Part shown: piece by piece, positions 14,908 through 24,234 of the stretch | Layout of the letters: each line of letters starts with the position of its first letter | Position numbering within the stretch: position 1 is the stretch's first letter | From: Lachnospiraceae bacterium | GTDB taxonomy: Bacteria; Bacillota; Clostridia; Lachnospirales; Lachnospiraceae | Assembly (NCBI GenBank): GCA_028689585.1 | Contig: JAQVCW010000003.1 | Location: forward strand, 1 to 64,000 | Direction of reading: 5' to 3' | DNA length: 64,000 nucleotides | Notes under the pieces: generated by a model | What the model was told of the DNA's origin: nothing | What the model saw: the letters and a program-made list of their open reading frames with translations, nothing else | Database searches by the model: none | Translations under genes and position numbers: made by a program

Positions 14908-17900
14908 TTAATCTCTGTTTTTATCCAGGTACATACGCTCATCCGCCTTATCCAGCATCTCCTGCAGAAATGCATCTTCCGGAATAAACTCATCGGTATA
15001 GAAAAAACCGCAGGCCACAGAAACCTTCAGGGAAGGTGCCTCCGCAATTTTATTTATGCCAACTGCTTTCCGCAGGAATTCCATTTTTTTCGGTACATAG
15101 GACTCCTCGCAGTTGGTCAGCACAATCAGAAATTCATCCCCGCCATAGCGAATGATCGAATCATTGCTCCGAACTGCGTTTTTCAGGACCTGAGCCACCG
15201 CTTTGAGCACCTGATCCCCCATGGCATGGCCATACTGATCATTAATCTTTTTAAAATGATTGATATCCATCATAATAAATGCAACTTTTTCCGCCAGTCC
15301 ATCCTGTCCGCGGTGGACAAACAGCATCTCATCAAAAAATCTGCGGTTAAATACCTGCGTCAGCTCATCCATATAGATCTTATTCTGAGTCTCCTCCAGA
15401 AGCTGACGCATGGACTTGCGCCCTACCTTTTCCATCAGAAGGTGATCGGATACCCTGCTGACGATCTCCAGCACACACTGAACGATCTGGCTGTCTTTTT
15501 GAATAATGTGAATCGGTCTGGAAATCACATAAAAGATGTTATTTTCTATAAATTCATATTTCGTCTTCTGGCATCCCTCAAATTCCGCACAGACGCTGGT
15601 ACAGTTGGCACAGCGGATACTTTTATTCCAGACCTTAAAGCAGGAATATTTCTCTGCCGTCAAGCTTCCTTCTTCATTAAAGGACAAAACCGCCGTATTC
15701 TTTGGATCCACCAGGCGTACCACATCAAACGTGATGGCCATAAAGCTCATGTATTTCTGGATTTCCTTCGCAGTAAATACGTTCACTTCATTCTGGCTCT
15801 CCGCCTCCCCCTGCAGCTCCTCCGTCTGCTCCAGCTTCTGGTATTCCTGCACAAGCTGCTGGAATCTGCTGTTGTATTCCAGGACGTTGCCTACCCGCTT
15901 CTGCAGAAGCTCCGGCACAAAGGGTTTTACAATATAATCATTTACTCCGAGTCTGAGCATGTTGATCTGGGTTTGGGGATCTCCTTCGGAAGAGATCACA
16001 ATGACCGGTATATCAGAGGCAGCTTCCATCCGGTTCTTATACTCCAGGAATTCTTCCCCTGACATTTCCGGCATGATAAGATCCAGCAGGATCACTTCGA
16101 TTGAAGTCTCATTCTGCTGCAGCAGCTCCAGCGCTTCCCTGCCGTTTTCCGCCTCCAGGATATCGAAGCAGTCTCCAAAATAAAGGGAAATGATTTTTCT
16201 GGTTGCCTCCGCATCATCCACCACCAGCATCCTGGTCCGCTCCTGCCGGGGCTGCTGCAGTGCATTATGTATACGGCTCACTTCCCGCTCATTCACGGCC
16301 TGCTCCGTTATCTCCATAAACATGCCGCACAGAATATTGACCGGCTGCAGTGTCCTGATATACTGCATCCTCACATGGTACCATCTGGCTTCTCCCCGTT
16401 CAAAGAGAAAAAAGCATTCTCCCTCGGATACGCCCTGAAGCCGGACTGCCTCTTCACAGATTTCACGCAGCTTCCGGTTCTCAAAGAAATGAGCCGACGC
16501 TTCTTCCGTCTCTCCTCGATCAAAGTTTTTCGTAAACGCTTCATTTTTCCATAGGATATGCCAGTAATTATCCGAGATTTCAAAAACAGAAAGCGGAATG
16601 GAGATCCCCTGTTTGAACAGATTGTGGTCTGAGGCCGGAGCCCACAGCCCATCCAGTTCATTCGCTTCACCGTCCGTCATTTCAGGAAGTCCTTCTTCCT
16701 CTCCTTCCTTCTCCATCAGCTTTTCATACTCTTCCACCGGCATGGGCTTTGCATAGTAATAACCCTGTACATAATAATAGCCGATACTCTTTAAAAAGTT
16801 AATCTGCTCCTCTGTCTCCACCCCTTCCACAATTACCGGAATATTCAGCCAGTTCGCCATGCGAAGCACAGAAGCCAGTATTTTTTTGCTCTTTACATTA
16901 CCGGTGCCGATGGGCAAAAACTTCATATCCACCTTCAGCATATCCACATCGATTTCCTTAAGCGTATTCAGAGAAGAATATCCGCTTCCGAAATCATCCA
17001 TTAAAATGGTAAAACCGGAAGCCTGCAGATCCCGAAGTGTCTTCTGCATCAGATCCGGATTGGACATATATGCGCTCTCTGTCACTTCCAGATACAGAAA
17101 TCCCGGTTCAACTCCGTACTGCTGCACCAGATTCTGCAGCAGTGCCACTACCTGAGGATTGTACAGACTGATCCTGGACATATTCACGGAAATCGGATAC
17201 AATGGCCGCTTTTCTTGTTTCCAGCGTTTCAGCAGCCGGCATACCCCTTCCCACATATAATAATCCAGCTTGGCAATAAATCCATTGTTTTCAAAGACAG
17301 GAATAAACACCCCCGGCATGATCATCCCTTTTTTCGGATGCATCCAGCGGGCCAGCGCTTCTGCTCCGCAGGGATGCTCATCCTTCAGGTTATATTTGGG
17401 CTGAAGGTAGATCAGAAACTGCTTCTCATCCAGCGCTTTTTTCATATCATTCACAATAGACTGTTCATTTGTCTTCTTTATATCCATGCCGTGGTCATAA
17501 AAACCCACATAGGACATATACTGATCCTTACAGCTCTGGGCCGCCAGAGCCGCTCTGCTCAGCATTACCTCCACCGGTATGCCCACATTGGGCACCAGAT
17601 AGACGCCAAAGGACGGCTCTATCATATAGTCTTCCCGGTAATGGCTCAGCTCTTCGATGACATAGTCCATTTTCTGCTTCAATATCTCCGGGCGATATGG
17701 AGTAAATACGCAAAAAACATCTGCTTCCAGACGTCCAAATGCACACAGCGCCACATTTTCTGTCACCTTCCGCCCAAGATCAGCCAGATGGCACAGCAGC
17801 TTATCCCCTTCTTCTTCCCCCATGGCAGCATTATATAAATGAAAGCGGTCAATATCAAACCGGCAGAACACAAAGGTAAGATTTGGATTTTCCGCCTGCA

Positions 17901-18366
17901 GGCGCTCCACCTCCCGAAACAGCCTGGTCCGGTTATACAGCCCCGTCAGTTGGTCATACTCATACAGATACTTCAGCTTCTCCATAAAATTGATCTGGCT
18001 ACGGGCAATCGCGTTGCGCAGACGGCTCAGCAGAATCCTTGGCTGAACCGGCTTTGTCACGTAGTCCCATGCTCCGCCGTCCAGCGCCTTCTGCTCCGTC
18101 TTCTGATCCGAAGAACCGGTTATGACAATCACCGGAAGGTCCTGAAATTCTCCCTCTTCCAGTTGTTTTAAGAGTTCGAAACCATCCATTACCGGCATGA
18201 CAATATCCGTAATCACTGCATCTACCTTAATTCCCCGCAGAAGCATTTCCAGAGCCTCCGCACCATTTACTGCCTCCAGAATATGGTACTCTCCTCCCAG
18301 AATCTTTCTCAGGATCCTGCGGTTAATTCCCTGGTCTTCCACAATAAGAACCGTACTTTTCCTCAT
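14908..18366 (-). CDS. Multidomain cyclic-di-GMP regulator: REC-GGDEF-EAL-PAS-like-REC-Cys sensor-GGDEF
   Basis: A ~1152-residue cytoplasmic protein. The order is: receiver 1 (phospho-Asp in VITDIVMPVMDG, about residue 52); GGDEF-like domain with a degraded signature (GRLEADVF), probably regulatory; EAL phosphodiesterase with AEALARWMHP, DDFGSGYSSL and EGVETEEQ intact, probably active; a PAS-like segment; receiver 2 (LLDLIMPEMSG); a region with clustered cysteines (IRCANCTSVCAEFEGC) that may bind metal or sense redox; and an intact C-terminal GGDEF (IRYGGDEFLIV). It can in principle both make and break c-di-GMP. The start ATG at 18366 follows AGAGGA by seven bases; an upstream in-frame GTG does not. 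It stands alone between the ABC operon and AGCS. The HPt protein at 9.9 kb could feed its receivers. Confidence 0.9.
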   Translation of the reverse strand: MRKSTVLIVEDQGINRRILRKILGGEYHILEAVNGAEALEMLLRGIKVDAVITDIVMPVMDGFELLKQLEEGEFQDLPVIVITGSSDQKTEQKALDGGAWDYVTKPVQPRILLSRLRNAIARSQINFMEKLKYLYEYDQLTGLYNRTRLFREVERLQAENPNLTFVFCRFDIDRFHLYNAAMGEEEGDKLLCHLADLGRKVTENVALCAFGRLEADVFCVFTPYRPEILKQKMDYVIEELSHYREDYMIEPSFGVYLVPNVGIPVEVMLSRAALAAQSCKDQYMSYVGFYDHGMDIKKTNEQSIVNDMKKALDEKQFLIYLQPKYNLKDEHPCGAEALARWMHPKKGMIMPGVFIPVFENNGFIAKLDYYMWEGVCRLLKRWKQEKRPLYPISVNMSRISLYNPQVVALLQNLVQQYGVEPGFLYLEVTESAYMSNPDLMQKTLRDLQASGFTILMDDFGSGYSSLNTLKEIDVDMLKVDMKFLPIGTGNVKSKKILASVLRMANWLNIPVIVEGVETEEQINFLKSIGYYYVQGYYYAKPMPVEEYEKLMEKEGEEEGLPEMTDGEANELDGLWAPASDHNLFKQGISIPLSVFEISDNYWHILWKNEAFTKNFDRGETEEASAHFFENRKLREICEEAVRLQGVSEGECFFLFERGEARWYHVRMQYIRTLQPVNILCGMFMEITEQAVNEREVSRIHNALQQPRQERTRMLVVDDAEATRKIISLYFGDCFDILEAENGREALELLQQNETSIEVILLDLIMPEMSGEEFLEYKNRMEAASDIPVIVISSEGDPQTQINMLRLGVNDYIVKPFVPELLQKRVGNVLEYNSRFQQLVQEYQKLEQTEELQGEAESQNEVNVFTAKEIQKYMSFMAITFDVVRLVDPKNTAVLSFNEEGSLTAEKYSCFKVWNKSIRCANCTSVCAEFEGCQKTKYEFIENNIFYVISRPIHIIQKDSQIVQCVLEIVSRVSDHLLMEKVGRKSMRQLLEETQNKIYMDELTQVFNRRFFDEMLFVHRGQDGLAEKVAFIMMDINHFKKINDQYGHAMGDQVLKAVAQVLKNAVRSNDSIIRYGGDEFLIVLTNCEESYVPKKMEFLRKAVGINKIAEAPSLKVSVACGFFYTDEFIPEDAFLQEMLDKADERMYLDKNRD

Positions 18367-18476
18367 CACATTTCCTCTCGTCACGCGGACCTTCTCACTT
18401 TTTCTTACACCATATTCTATCCTAATCCCCCCGCATTGTCTACGTTTTTTTCCGCTAAAGCGAAGCTGTCGTTGCA

Positions 18477-18512
18477 GTTCAGCCTTTTACTTGACGCACA
18501 GCTTCCGGGCGG
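18477..18512. repeat. Half copy of palindromic repeat family A
   Basis: GTTCAGCCTTTTACTTGACG, then CACAGCTTCCGGGCGG, matches one arm of the complete copy at 10424-10517 (reverse complement of its right end). The other arm is absent. It lies between the regulator gene and the AGCS stop codon, where nothing else is visible. Confidence 0.75.
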
Positions 18513-18528
18513 AGGGCGGATTATTCTT

Positions 18529-20082
18529 TTATCTTTTGATCTTTATCTTTTTCGCTTTTTCATCCCATACAGTCAGATCATCGCGCCCCACCACCGCAGA
18601 AGTAAACGGCGTCCCATCCTGCTTTTTGTAATGTCTGGTGGCGCAGAATACGTATTTGGCTCCCACACAGACGATGGGGATATTAAAATATACGATCAGT
18701 ATGTTGCCCAGATCCGAAAACGCCCACAGGTTGCCAAGCTCCAGTCCGGCCATACGGGAAAGAATGCCGAATAAGGCTACCGCAAGCCCAAGCCCGCGCA
18801 CAGCATTGATAAAACCGGCTTTTTGGCTGATGCGGTTGGCTGCGATGCCGGAAAAGCTGATCATACCCAGCAGACAGGTATAGGCAAACATGGCAAAACA
18901 GAAGGTTACCAAAACCGTAATAATGCCATTAAATGCCGTGCCCGGTGTCAGTTCTGCAACAGAAGCATTGAATTTCGGCAGTTTATCCATGGCCATCCAG
19001 GCTGCTGCATCTGCTCCGGTCCATACATGGGCCATGACCACCACAAAACCGGTCATGGTGCAGATCACAATGGTATCCAGAAAGACACCGAGGGCTGCCA
19101 CATTTCCCTGCTCGCAGGGGTGAGCCGAATCAGATGCTGCCGCCGACATGGTGATGGTTCCCTGCCCGGCCTCATTGGACATCAGCCCCCGCTTTACTCC
19201 CTGGGCCAGTACGGTGCCGAACACGCCGCCAAAAAATGCCTGAGGCTGAAACGCTCCGCCAAAGACAGATGCGAAGAAATAGGGAATGCGCTGCAGATTG
19301 ACAGCAATCAGGATCAGCACCACAGCAATATAGACCACCGCCATCACCGGCACCATTTTATCCGTAATTTTCGTAACCTTCCTGATGCCGCCGAACGCAA
19401 CAAAAGCGGTAATAACGATAACCGCCGCTCCTGTTATGTAATACAGCATGGAGGTGGGCGCAAAGGTGGTTCCTGTAATGGTGCCCGCGATAGCTCCAAT
19501 GGCTTCTACCACATAAAAGCCCTGAGCCGGCAGACAGCAGAATGCATACAGAATATACAGAATGGAAAGCGCCGCTCCGATCCAGACCTTGTTTCCAAGA
19601 ATTTTCCTTCCATAAAACGGAAGTCCTCCCACATATTCATCGTCTTTCTTTTCCTTGAAAATCTGAGCCAGTGTGGCCTCCATATAAGCTACTGACATTC
19701 CGAAAAATGCGGATACCCACATCCAGAAAAGAGCTCCCGGACCGCCCACCGCGATCGCACCGGTCACACCGATGATATTGCCCGGACCGATTCGCATGGC
19801 CGTACTCAGAAAAAAAGCAGCCAACGGAGAAATCCCCGTTTCATGCTGCTTTTTTTCTGTCAGTGTCTTAATACCCTTTTTAAAGTGCGTTACCTGCATA
19901 AAACCCAGCCGGAAGCTGAAAAAGATCCCGGAGCCCACCAGCAGAAGGATGGCCAGCGAAAAGTTTCCCAAAACGGGAAGCGCCGCATACCATGAAAAAT
20001 TGGTGGGAAAATCCCACAGAAAATCCGATACCGGCGTAATAAACCGGAAAATGTTGTTGATCGCATCAAAAACTGCCTGCAT
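18529..20082 (-). CDS. AGCS-family sodium:alanine/glycine symporter
   Basis: A 517-residue membrane protein of the alanine or glycine:cation symporter family. Family marks are GPGNIIGVTGAIAVGGPGALFWMW (the first signature, near residue 95), AQGVKRGLMSNEAGQGTITMSAAA, and about ten hydrophobic helices. The expected role is Na+-coupled uptake of alanine, glycine or glutamine. The start follows GAGGGATGTAAATT. The C terminus is unusually long and basic (SAVVGRDDLTVWDEKAKKIKIKR). It is probably a single-gene transcript; the 130 bases between it and trkH show no structure. Confidence 0.9.
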   Translation of the reverse strand: MQAVFDAINNIFRFITPVSDFLWDFPTNFSWYAALPVLGNFSLAILLLVGSGIFFSFRLGFMQVTHFKKGIKTLTEKKQHETGISPLAAFFLSTAMRIGPGNIIGVTGAIAVGGPGALFWMWVSAFFGMSVAYMEATLAQIFKEKKDDEYVGGLPFYGRKILGNKVWIGAALSILYILYAFCCLPAQGFYVVEAIGAIAGTITGTTFAPTSMLYYITGAAVIVITAFVAFGGIRKVTKITDKMVPVMAVVYIAVVLILIAVNLQRIPYFFASVFGGAFQPQAFFGGVFGTVLAQGVKRGLMSNEAGQGTITMSAAASDSAHPCEQGNVAALGVFLDTIVICTMTGFVVVMAHVWTGADAAAWMAMDKLPKFNASVAELTPGTAFNGIITVLVTFCFAMFAYTCLLGMISFSGIAANRISQKAGFINAVRGLGLAVALFGILSRMAGLELGNLWAFSDLGNILIVYFNIPIVCVGAKYVFCATRHYKKQDGTPFTSAVVGRDDLTVWDEKAKKIKIKR

Positions 20083-20212
20083 AATTTACATCCCTCATTT
20101 CGATTTTTAATATTGCATTCCTAATGGGAATGCCAGAACGCCTCTGAGACAAAATGATTGCCCGCCACCTGCCGGGACGGAGGCACTCCCTCTCCAAGAT
20201 GTACATTAAAAA

Positions 20213-21655
20213 TCAGTTCTTTTTCCATACAGACGGTGCGAAAAGCAGCAGCAGCGGATACAGCTCCAGACGTCCTGCCAGCATATCAAACATGAGCACA
20301 TACTTTGCAACTGGCGTGAACACGCCGAAATTGCCCGTGGGCCCCACCATTCCCAGTCCCGGTCCGATATTGTTGAACGTGGCCGTTATGGCGGTAAAAT
20401 TGGTGACCATATCCAGATTGTCAAACGCCAGGATCAGCATGGAAAAACCAAATATGATCACATAAGTAACTAAAAATGCGCTGACGCTTCTTACGGTATC
20501 TTTATCCATTGCTTTTCCGTCCATTCTAATCGTCTTGACACTGCGGGGATGGATAAAATAACTCATCTCCTGTTTTACCGTCTTCAGAAGAATAATAATT
20601 CTGGATACCTTAATACCGCCTCCGGTACTTCCTGCACAGGCGCCGATGAACATAATGAGCACCAGAATTGTCTTTGACAACTGGGGCCACAGATCAAAGT
20701 CCGTGGTGGAATAACCTGTCGTTGTGATCACGGATCCCACCTGAAATGCGGCATGATGAAAGGCTGCATACAGGCTTGAAAAAGAATCCTTGATATTAAA
20801 CGTGATAATCAGAATACAGACTCCGATAATGCCCAGATACCAGCGCACCTCTTCCATCCTAAATGCACTTTTCTTATTCTTACTCAGCAGAAGAATATAA
20901 TATGCATTAAAATTCACACCAAATAAAATCATAAATACCGTCACAATGCTCTGAATCAGATTGGAATAGCCGCCCATGCTGGAATTCTTGATGCCAAAAC
21001 CACCGGTGCCCGCCGTACCAAAAGAGGTGGTCAGCGCATCAAACAGGGGCATTCCTGCAAACAGGAGCAGAACGATCTCCACCACGGTCATGCCCACATA
21101 GATCAAATACAGAATTTTGGCTGTTTCTCTCACTTTTGGCACCAGTTTCCCCACGGAAGGGCCGGGGCTCTCCGCCCGCATCAGATGCATATTGTAGCCG
21201 CCGGCCAGCGGCAGCACCGCCAGCAAAAATACCAGCACGCCCATACCGCCGATCCAGTGGGTAAAGCTCCTCCAGAAAAGACTGCAGTAGCTCAGAGCCT
21301 CCACATCGGAAAGGATGCTGGCACCGGTGGTGGTAAAGCCCGATATGGTTTCAAACAGGGCATCCGTAAAGCTGGGAATGTCTCCATTGATCACAAAGGG
21401 CAGCGCACCGAAAATACTCATCACGATCCAGCAGAGCGCTACCGTCACAAAGCCCTCTCTGGCAAAATAGACCTGATTTCGCGGTCTTTTCCGGACAATC
21501 AGCATACCCGCTACAAAACATGCGGCAGCCACGATCAGGAAAGCAAAGCCGGCGCTTTCCCGATAGATCACCGCTACGATACAGGGAAGCACCATAAACA
21601 TGGACTCCAGCGTGAGCACCCAGCCCAGAATATAACCTATAATTGCGTAATTCAT
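20213..21655 (-). CDS. trkH: TrkH-type potassium channel subunit
   Basis: A 480-residue K+ translocating subunit of the Trk/Ktr/HKT superfamily. Four pore-loop repeats are visible, including TISGFTTTGASIL, FGTAGTGGFGIKN, VITTTGYSTTDFD and ATFNNIGPGLGMVGP, the selectivity-filter segments. It works with the cytoplasmic RCK subunit TrkA, encoded immediately upstream; the pair is a complete uptake system. The start follows GGAGGAAGACGG. The 70-base gap to trkA contains one copy of the family B leader hairpin, which even supplies the trkA stop codon. Confidence 0.93.
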   Translation of the reverse strand: MNYAIIGYILGWVLTLESMFMVLPCIVAVIYRESAGFAFLIVAAACFVAGMLIVRKRPRNQVYFAREGFVTVALCWIVMSIFGALPFVINGDIPSFTDALFETISGFTTTGASILSDVEALSYCSLFWRSFTHWIGGMGVLVFLLAVLPLAGGYNMHLMRAESPGPSVGKLVPKVRETAKILYLIYVGMTVVEIVLLLFAGMPLFDALTTSFGTAGTGGFGIKNSSMGGYSNLIQSIVTVFMILFGVNFNAYYILLLSKNKKSAFRMEEVRWYLGIIGVCILIITFNIKDSFSSLYAAFHHAAFQVGSVITTTGYSTTDFDLWPQLSKTILVLIMFIGACAGSTGGGIKVSRIIILLKTVKQEMSYFIHPRSVKTIRMDGKAMDKDTVRSVSAFLVTYVIIFGFSMLILAFDNLDMVTNFTAITATFNNIGPGLGMVGPTGNFGVFTPVAKYVLMFDMLAGRLELYPLLLLFAPSVWKKN

Positions 21656-21673
21656 CCGTCTTCCTCCATCAGG

Positions 21674-21730
21674 AACATCAGGTCATTCTAAATTTGCCTT
21701 CGGCAAATGACCTGACGCTGCATATCAGTT
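21674..21730 (-). repeat. Leader hairpin family B, copy 1 (before trkH)
   Basis: In the mRNA sense: ATGCAGCGTCAG, then GTCATTTGCC-GAAGGCAAAT and AATGACCTGATGTT. The outer stem is CAGGTCAT/ATGACCTG where other copies have CAGCCCAT/ATGGGCTG, so two base pairs changed together. It ends 18 bases before the trkH ATG and overlaps the last codons of trkA. Confidence 0.8.
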
Positions 21731-23083
21731 TTTCAGAATATCTTTGATATCATGAAGAGCCTTCTGTGTTGTAACGATGACCACGGTGTCACCCATTTCA
21801 ATCTGGGTTTTTCCGTTTGGACTAATGATCTCTCCGCTGCGGTTGATGCAGGCGATCAGCAGATTTTCTTTTAAATCCAGCTTTTCCAGAGGAATACCGA
21901 TCACCGGCGCTTCCTCATTAATATGGAATTCCAGCGCCTCCACTTTATTCTCGATGATCCGGTAAAGAGTCTCCACGTTGCTTCCGATGGTATTCTGCAT
22001 TGCACGCACGTAACGCACAATATACTCCGCAGTGATGAACTTCGGATAGATCAGGCTGCCCAGATTAAAGGTGTTTATAATATCATCAAAAGAGATCCGG
22101 TTAATTTTTGTGACGATTTTTGCCTTCGACCGGTTCTTCGCAAACAGGGAAAGGAAAATGTTCGCCTCATCAATTCCCGTCAGGGACACAAAGGCTTCAC
22201 AATGGGTAACTCCTTCCTCGATCATTACCTCCTGATTGGTGGCGTCTCCATTGATTATGACCGCCTTTGGCAGAAGGTCGCTGAGCTGTTCGCAGCGGTT
22301 TTTATTGCTTTCTATGATCTTGACATCAATCCCCATATTCAGAAGCTGCTTTGCCAGATAATAGGCAATGGTGCCGCCTCCTACGATCATGGCATTTTTT
22401 ACCTGATGCGTCTCCACACCGATTTTTTTGAAAAATTCCTTAGAGGCATGAGGGGATGCCACGATGCTGATCATGTCATGCTCCCGGAGCACAAAGCTTC
22501 CGTTGGGGATCACGATCTCGTCTCCACGCTGTACGGCGCAGACCAGCACATTTGCTTTTATTTTTTTTGAAACGTCCATCAGGCTGCAGTTATGCAGCAC
22601 AGAACCGCTGCGGATCCGAAATTCCAGCAGCTCCACCCTTCCTTTGGCAAAGGTATCGATCTTGATCGCCGATGGAAAACGCAGTATTCTGGCAATCTCC
22701 GTCGCTGCCGCATATTCCGGATTAATTGCCATGGACAGTCCCAGTTCTTCCTTGATAAAGTCAATTTCATTATTATAAGTAGGATTCCGCACTCTGGCGA
22801 TCGTACTGCAGTTACCTGCTTTTTTCGCAATAAGGCAGCAAAGCAGGTTCAGCTCATCTGAACCGGTAACCGCGATCAGCATATCCGCTTCTTCAATACC
22901 AGCCTCCATCTGAACGGTATAGCTGGCTCCGTTTCCCACTATTCCCATGACATCGCAATTGTTGGTAATATCGTGTATCACTACGCTGTTCGTATCGATC
23001 ACAGCAATATCGTGTCCTTCCAGATTCAACTGCTCCACGATCGTCATTCCGACCTTACCGCACCCTACAATAATGATTTTCAT
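21725..23083 (-). CDS. trkA: TrkA-type potassium uptake regulator with two RCK units
   Basis: A 452-residue cytoplasmic NAD(H)-binding regulator of TrkH. Two RCK_N Rossmann domains start at MKIIIVGCGKVGMTIVEQL (residue 1) and NAMIVGGGTIAYYLAKQLL (about 229); each is followed by an RCK_C domain. The second glycine motif and acidic residues (VIDTN, IIESN) suit NAD binding. The start follows GGAGGAAAAA. A ~100-base leader with a small AACCTC/GAGGTT hairpin precedes it; I looked for a c-di-AMP riboswitch there and did not find the consensus. It is co-directional with trkH, probably one transcript. Confidence 0.93.
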   Translation of the reverse strand: MKIIIVGCGKVGMTIVEQLNLEGHDIAVIDTNSVVIHDITNNCDVMGIVGNGASYTVQMEAGIEEADMLIAVTGSDELNLLCCLIAKKAGNCSTIARVRNPTYNNEIDFIKEELGLSMAINPEYAAATEIARILRFPSAIKIDTFAKGRVELLEFRIRSGSVLHNCSLMDVSKKIKANVLVCAVQRGDEIVIPNGSFVLREHDMISIVASPHASKEFFKKIGVETHQVKNAMIVGGGTIAYYLAKQLLNMGIDVKIIESNKNRCEQLSDLLPKAVIINGDATNQEVMIEEGVTHCEAFVSLTGIDEANIFLSLFAKNRSKAKIVTKINRISFDDIINTFNLGSLIYPKFITAEYIVRYVRAMQNTIGSNVETLYRIIENKVEALEFHINEEAPVIGIPLEKLDLKENLLIACINRSGEIISPNGKTQIEMGDTVVIVTTQKALHDIKDILKN

Positions 23084-23265
23084 TTTTTCCTCCGATAAGT
23101 CAAAGCGGATATTCGCAGTCCGCTCCGCCGATTGCTCATAACCTCACAGCTTCCGCTGCCCGAGGTTAAATTGATTTTGGCACTAATAGCCAGTAATCAT
23201 TGTATCATACCCGCAATGAAAGTCCAGTAGGATTTTCAAAATTGTTTTGATAAATCTTTTTTTCA

Positions 23266-23330
23266 CAAAAAGAGGCGGCCGCACCGGGATGGGAGTTGTC
23301 TCCGTCTTGGTGTGGCTGCCTCTCTTTTTT
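23266..23330. terminator. Bidirectional terminator after DUF2325 gene
   Basis: A stem AGAGGCGGCCGCACC with an imperfect complement closing at 23323 is flanked by T runs on both strands (TTTTT at 23270-23266 on minus, TTTTTT at 23325-23330 on plus). It ends the DUF3793-flavodoxin-DUF2325 operon and insulates the trkA promoter. Confidence 0.8.
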
Positions 23331-23395
23331 CATAATGCCGCTGTGTTCCTGCTCTTACGTCTCCGGTATGCTGCGGCTTCCGTGCATTTTCAAAA

Positions 23396-23677
23396 TTAAC
23401 ATCCGGCTTTTACCAGGATATCATTCAATGCATTCTGGCTGCTGGTATGGCACCGGACAATGTCCGCATTACAGCGTTCTGCTTCCGTCACGGCACATTT
23501 TGCCATTTTGTGGGATACGGTATTGGTAAATACGATCACCAGATCCGGGGAGCCGATCTGACTGCTCAGTTTTGCCGACATCTGGGTAAATACCTTTGCC
23601 TTGCAGTTATACTGGCTGCAGATTTTTTTATATTGACTGACCATCCGGTCATGTCCGCCTACAATTACAACACTCAT
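23396..23677 (-). CDS. DUF2325 small protein
   Basis: A 93-residue protein of the DUF2325 family, beginning MSVVIVGGHDRMVSQYKKIC, with a Rossmann-like first strand and four cysteines, including C20 and C26 in KKICSQYNCKAKVF. TNTVSHKMAK and RCHTSSQNAL are the other family marks. The function is unknown; the cysteines suggest metal binding or redox sensing. It is the last gene of an operon with a flavodoxin and a DUF3793 protein. That operon shares an operator-like palindrome with the feo operon, so an iron-linked role is likely. Confidence 0.85.
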   Translation of the reverse strand: MSVVIVGGHDRMVSQYKKICSQYNCKAKVFTQMSAKLSSQIGSPDLVIVFTNTVSHKMAKCAVTEAERCNADIVRCHTSSQNALNDILVKAGC

Positions 23678-23725
23678 ATTCCGGTTTCTCCTGTTTTCCT
23701 GCTGCTTTGCACGTAATTTTCCGTT

Positions 23726-24157
23726 TTAAAGTTCAGCTAATGCTGCACCCATCTTCTTACACGCATCCAACGTATCCTCTTCCGGTGTTTCCTGACACAT
23801 CAGTCCTTCTCCATTGAGAATTTCTGCGCCTGCCGCCTTCATGCGGGCGGCCCAGTCACGCATCCACTGTCCATCTCCCCATCCATAGGAGCCAAACAAT
23901 GCGATCGTCTTGCCTGCTGCGATTTTTTCCACTTCAACAACAAAAGGTTCCATTTCATCTTCGTCCAGGACTTCATCTCCCATAGCCGGACAGCCCAGAG
24001 CAAATCCTTTTTCATTTTTCAGATCTTCTAAGGATGCACTGTTTACATGAACTACCTCCGCTTCTTTTCCGGCTTCTTTCACGCCCTGGCCGATCGTCTC
24101 CGCCATCGTTTCTGTATTTCCTGACTGTGTCCAATATACTACATATATTTTATCCAT
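23726..24157 (-). CDS. Flavodoxin (short-chain)
   Basis: A 143-residue FMN-binding electron carrier. The phosphate-binding loop is VYWTQSGNTETMAETIG near the N terminus, and the isoalloxazine-contact segment FGSYGWGDGQWMRDW follows around residue 90. Flavodoxins replace ferredoxin when iron is scarce. The start at 24157 gives MDKIYVVYW; the frame upstream encodes only a basic tail without a ribosome site (GGAGGAAAAA precedes 24157). It is the middle gene of the DUF3793-flavodoxin-DUF2325 operon, which suits an iron-starvation response. Confidence 0.93.
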   Translation of the reverse strand: MDKIYVVYWTQSGNTETMAETIGQGVKEAGKEAEVVHVNSASLEDLKNEKGFALGCPAMGDEVLDEDEMEPFVVEVEKIAAGKTIALFGSYGWGDGQWMRDWAARMKAAGAEILNGEGLMCQETPEEDTLDACKKMGAALAEL

Positions 24158-24234
24158 TTTTTCCTCCCGAAGCACTGCCGCAGCAGCCTTGCTTTTCTGT
24201 TTTTTTATTTTCCTGCTGTCACCGTTTCGTTTTC

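Noticed and set aside
23084..23230. Possible c-di-AMP (ydaO) riboswitch before trkA
   Set aside because: Only a small AACCTC/GAGGTT hairpin is present; the conserved GGGGAGAC-type core and the length of that riboswitch are missing.
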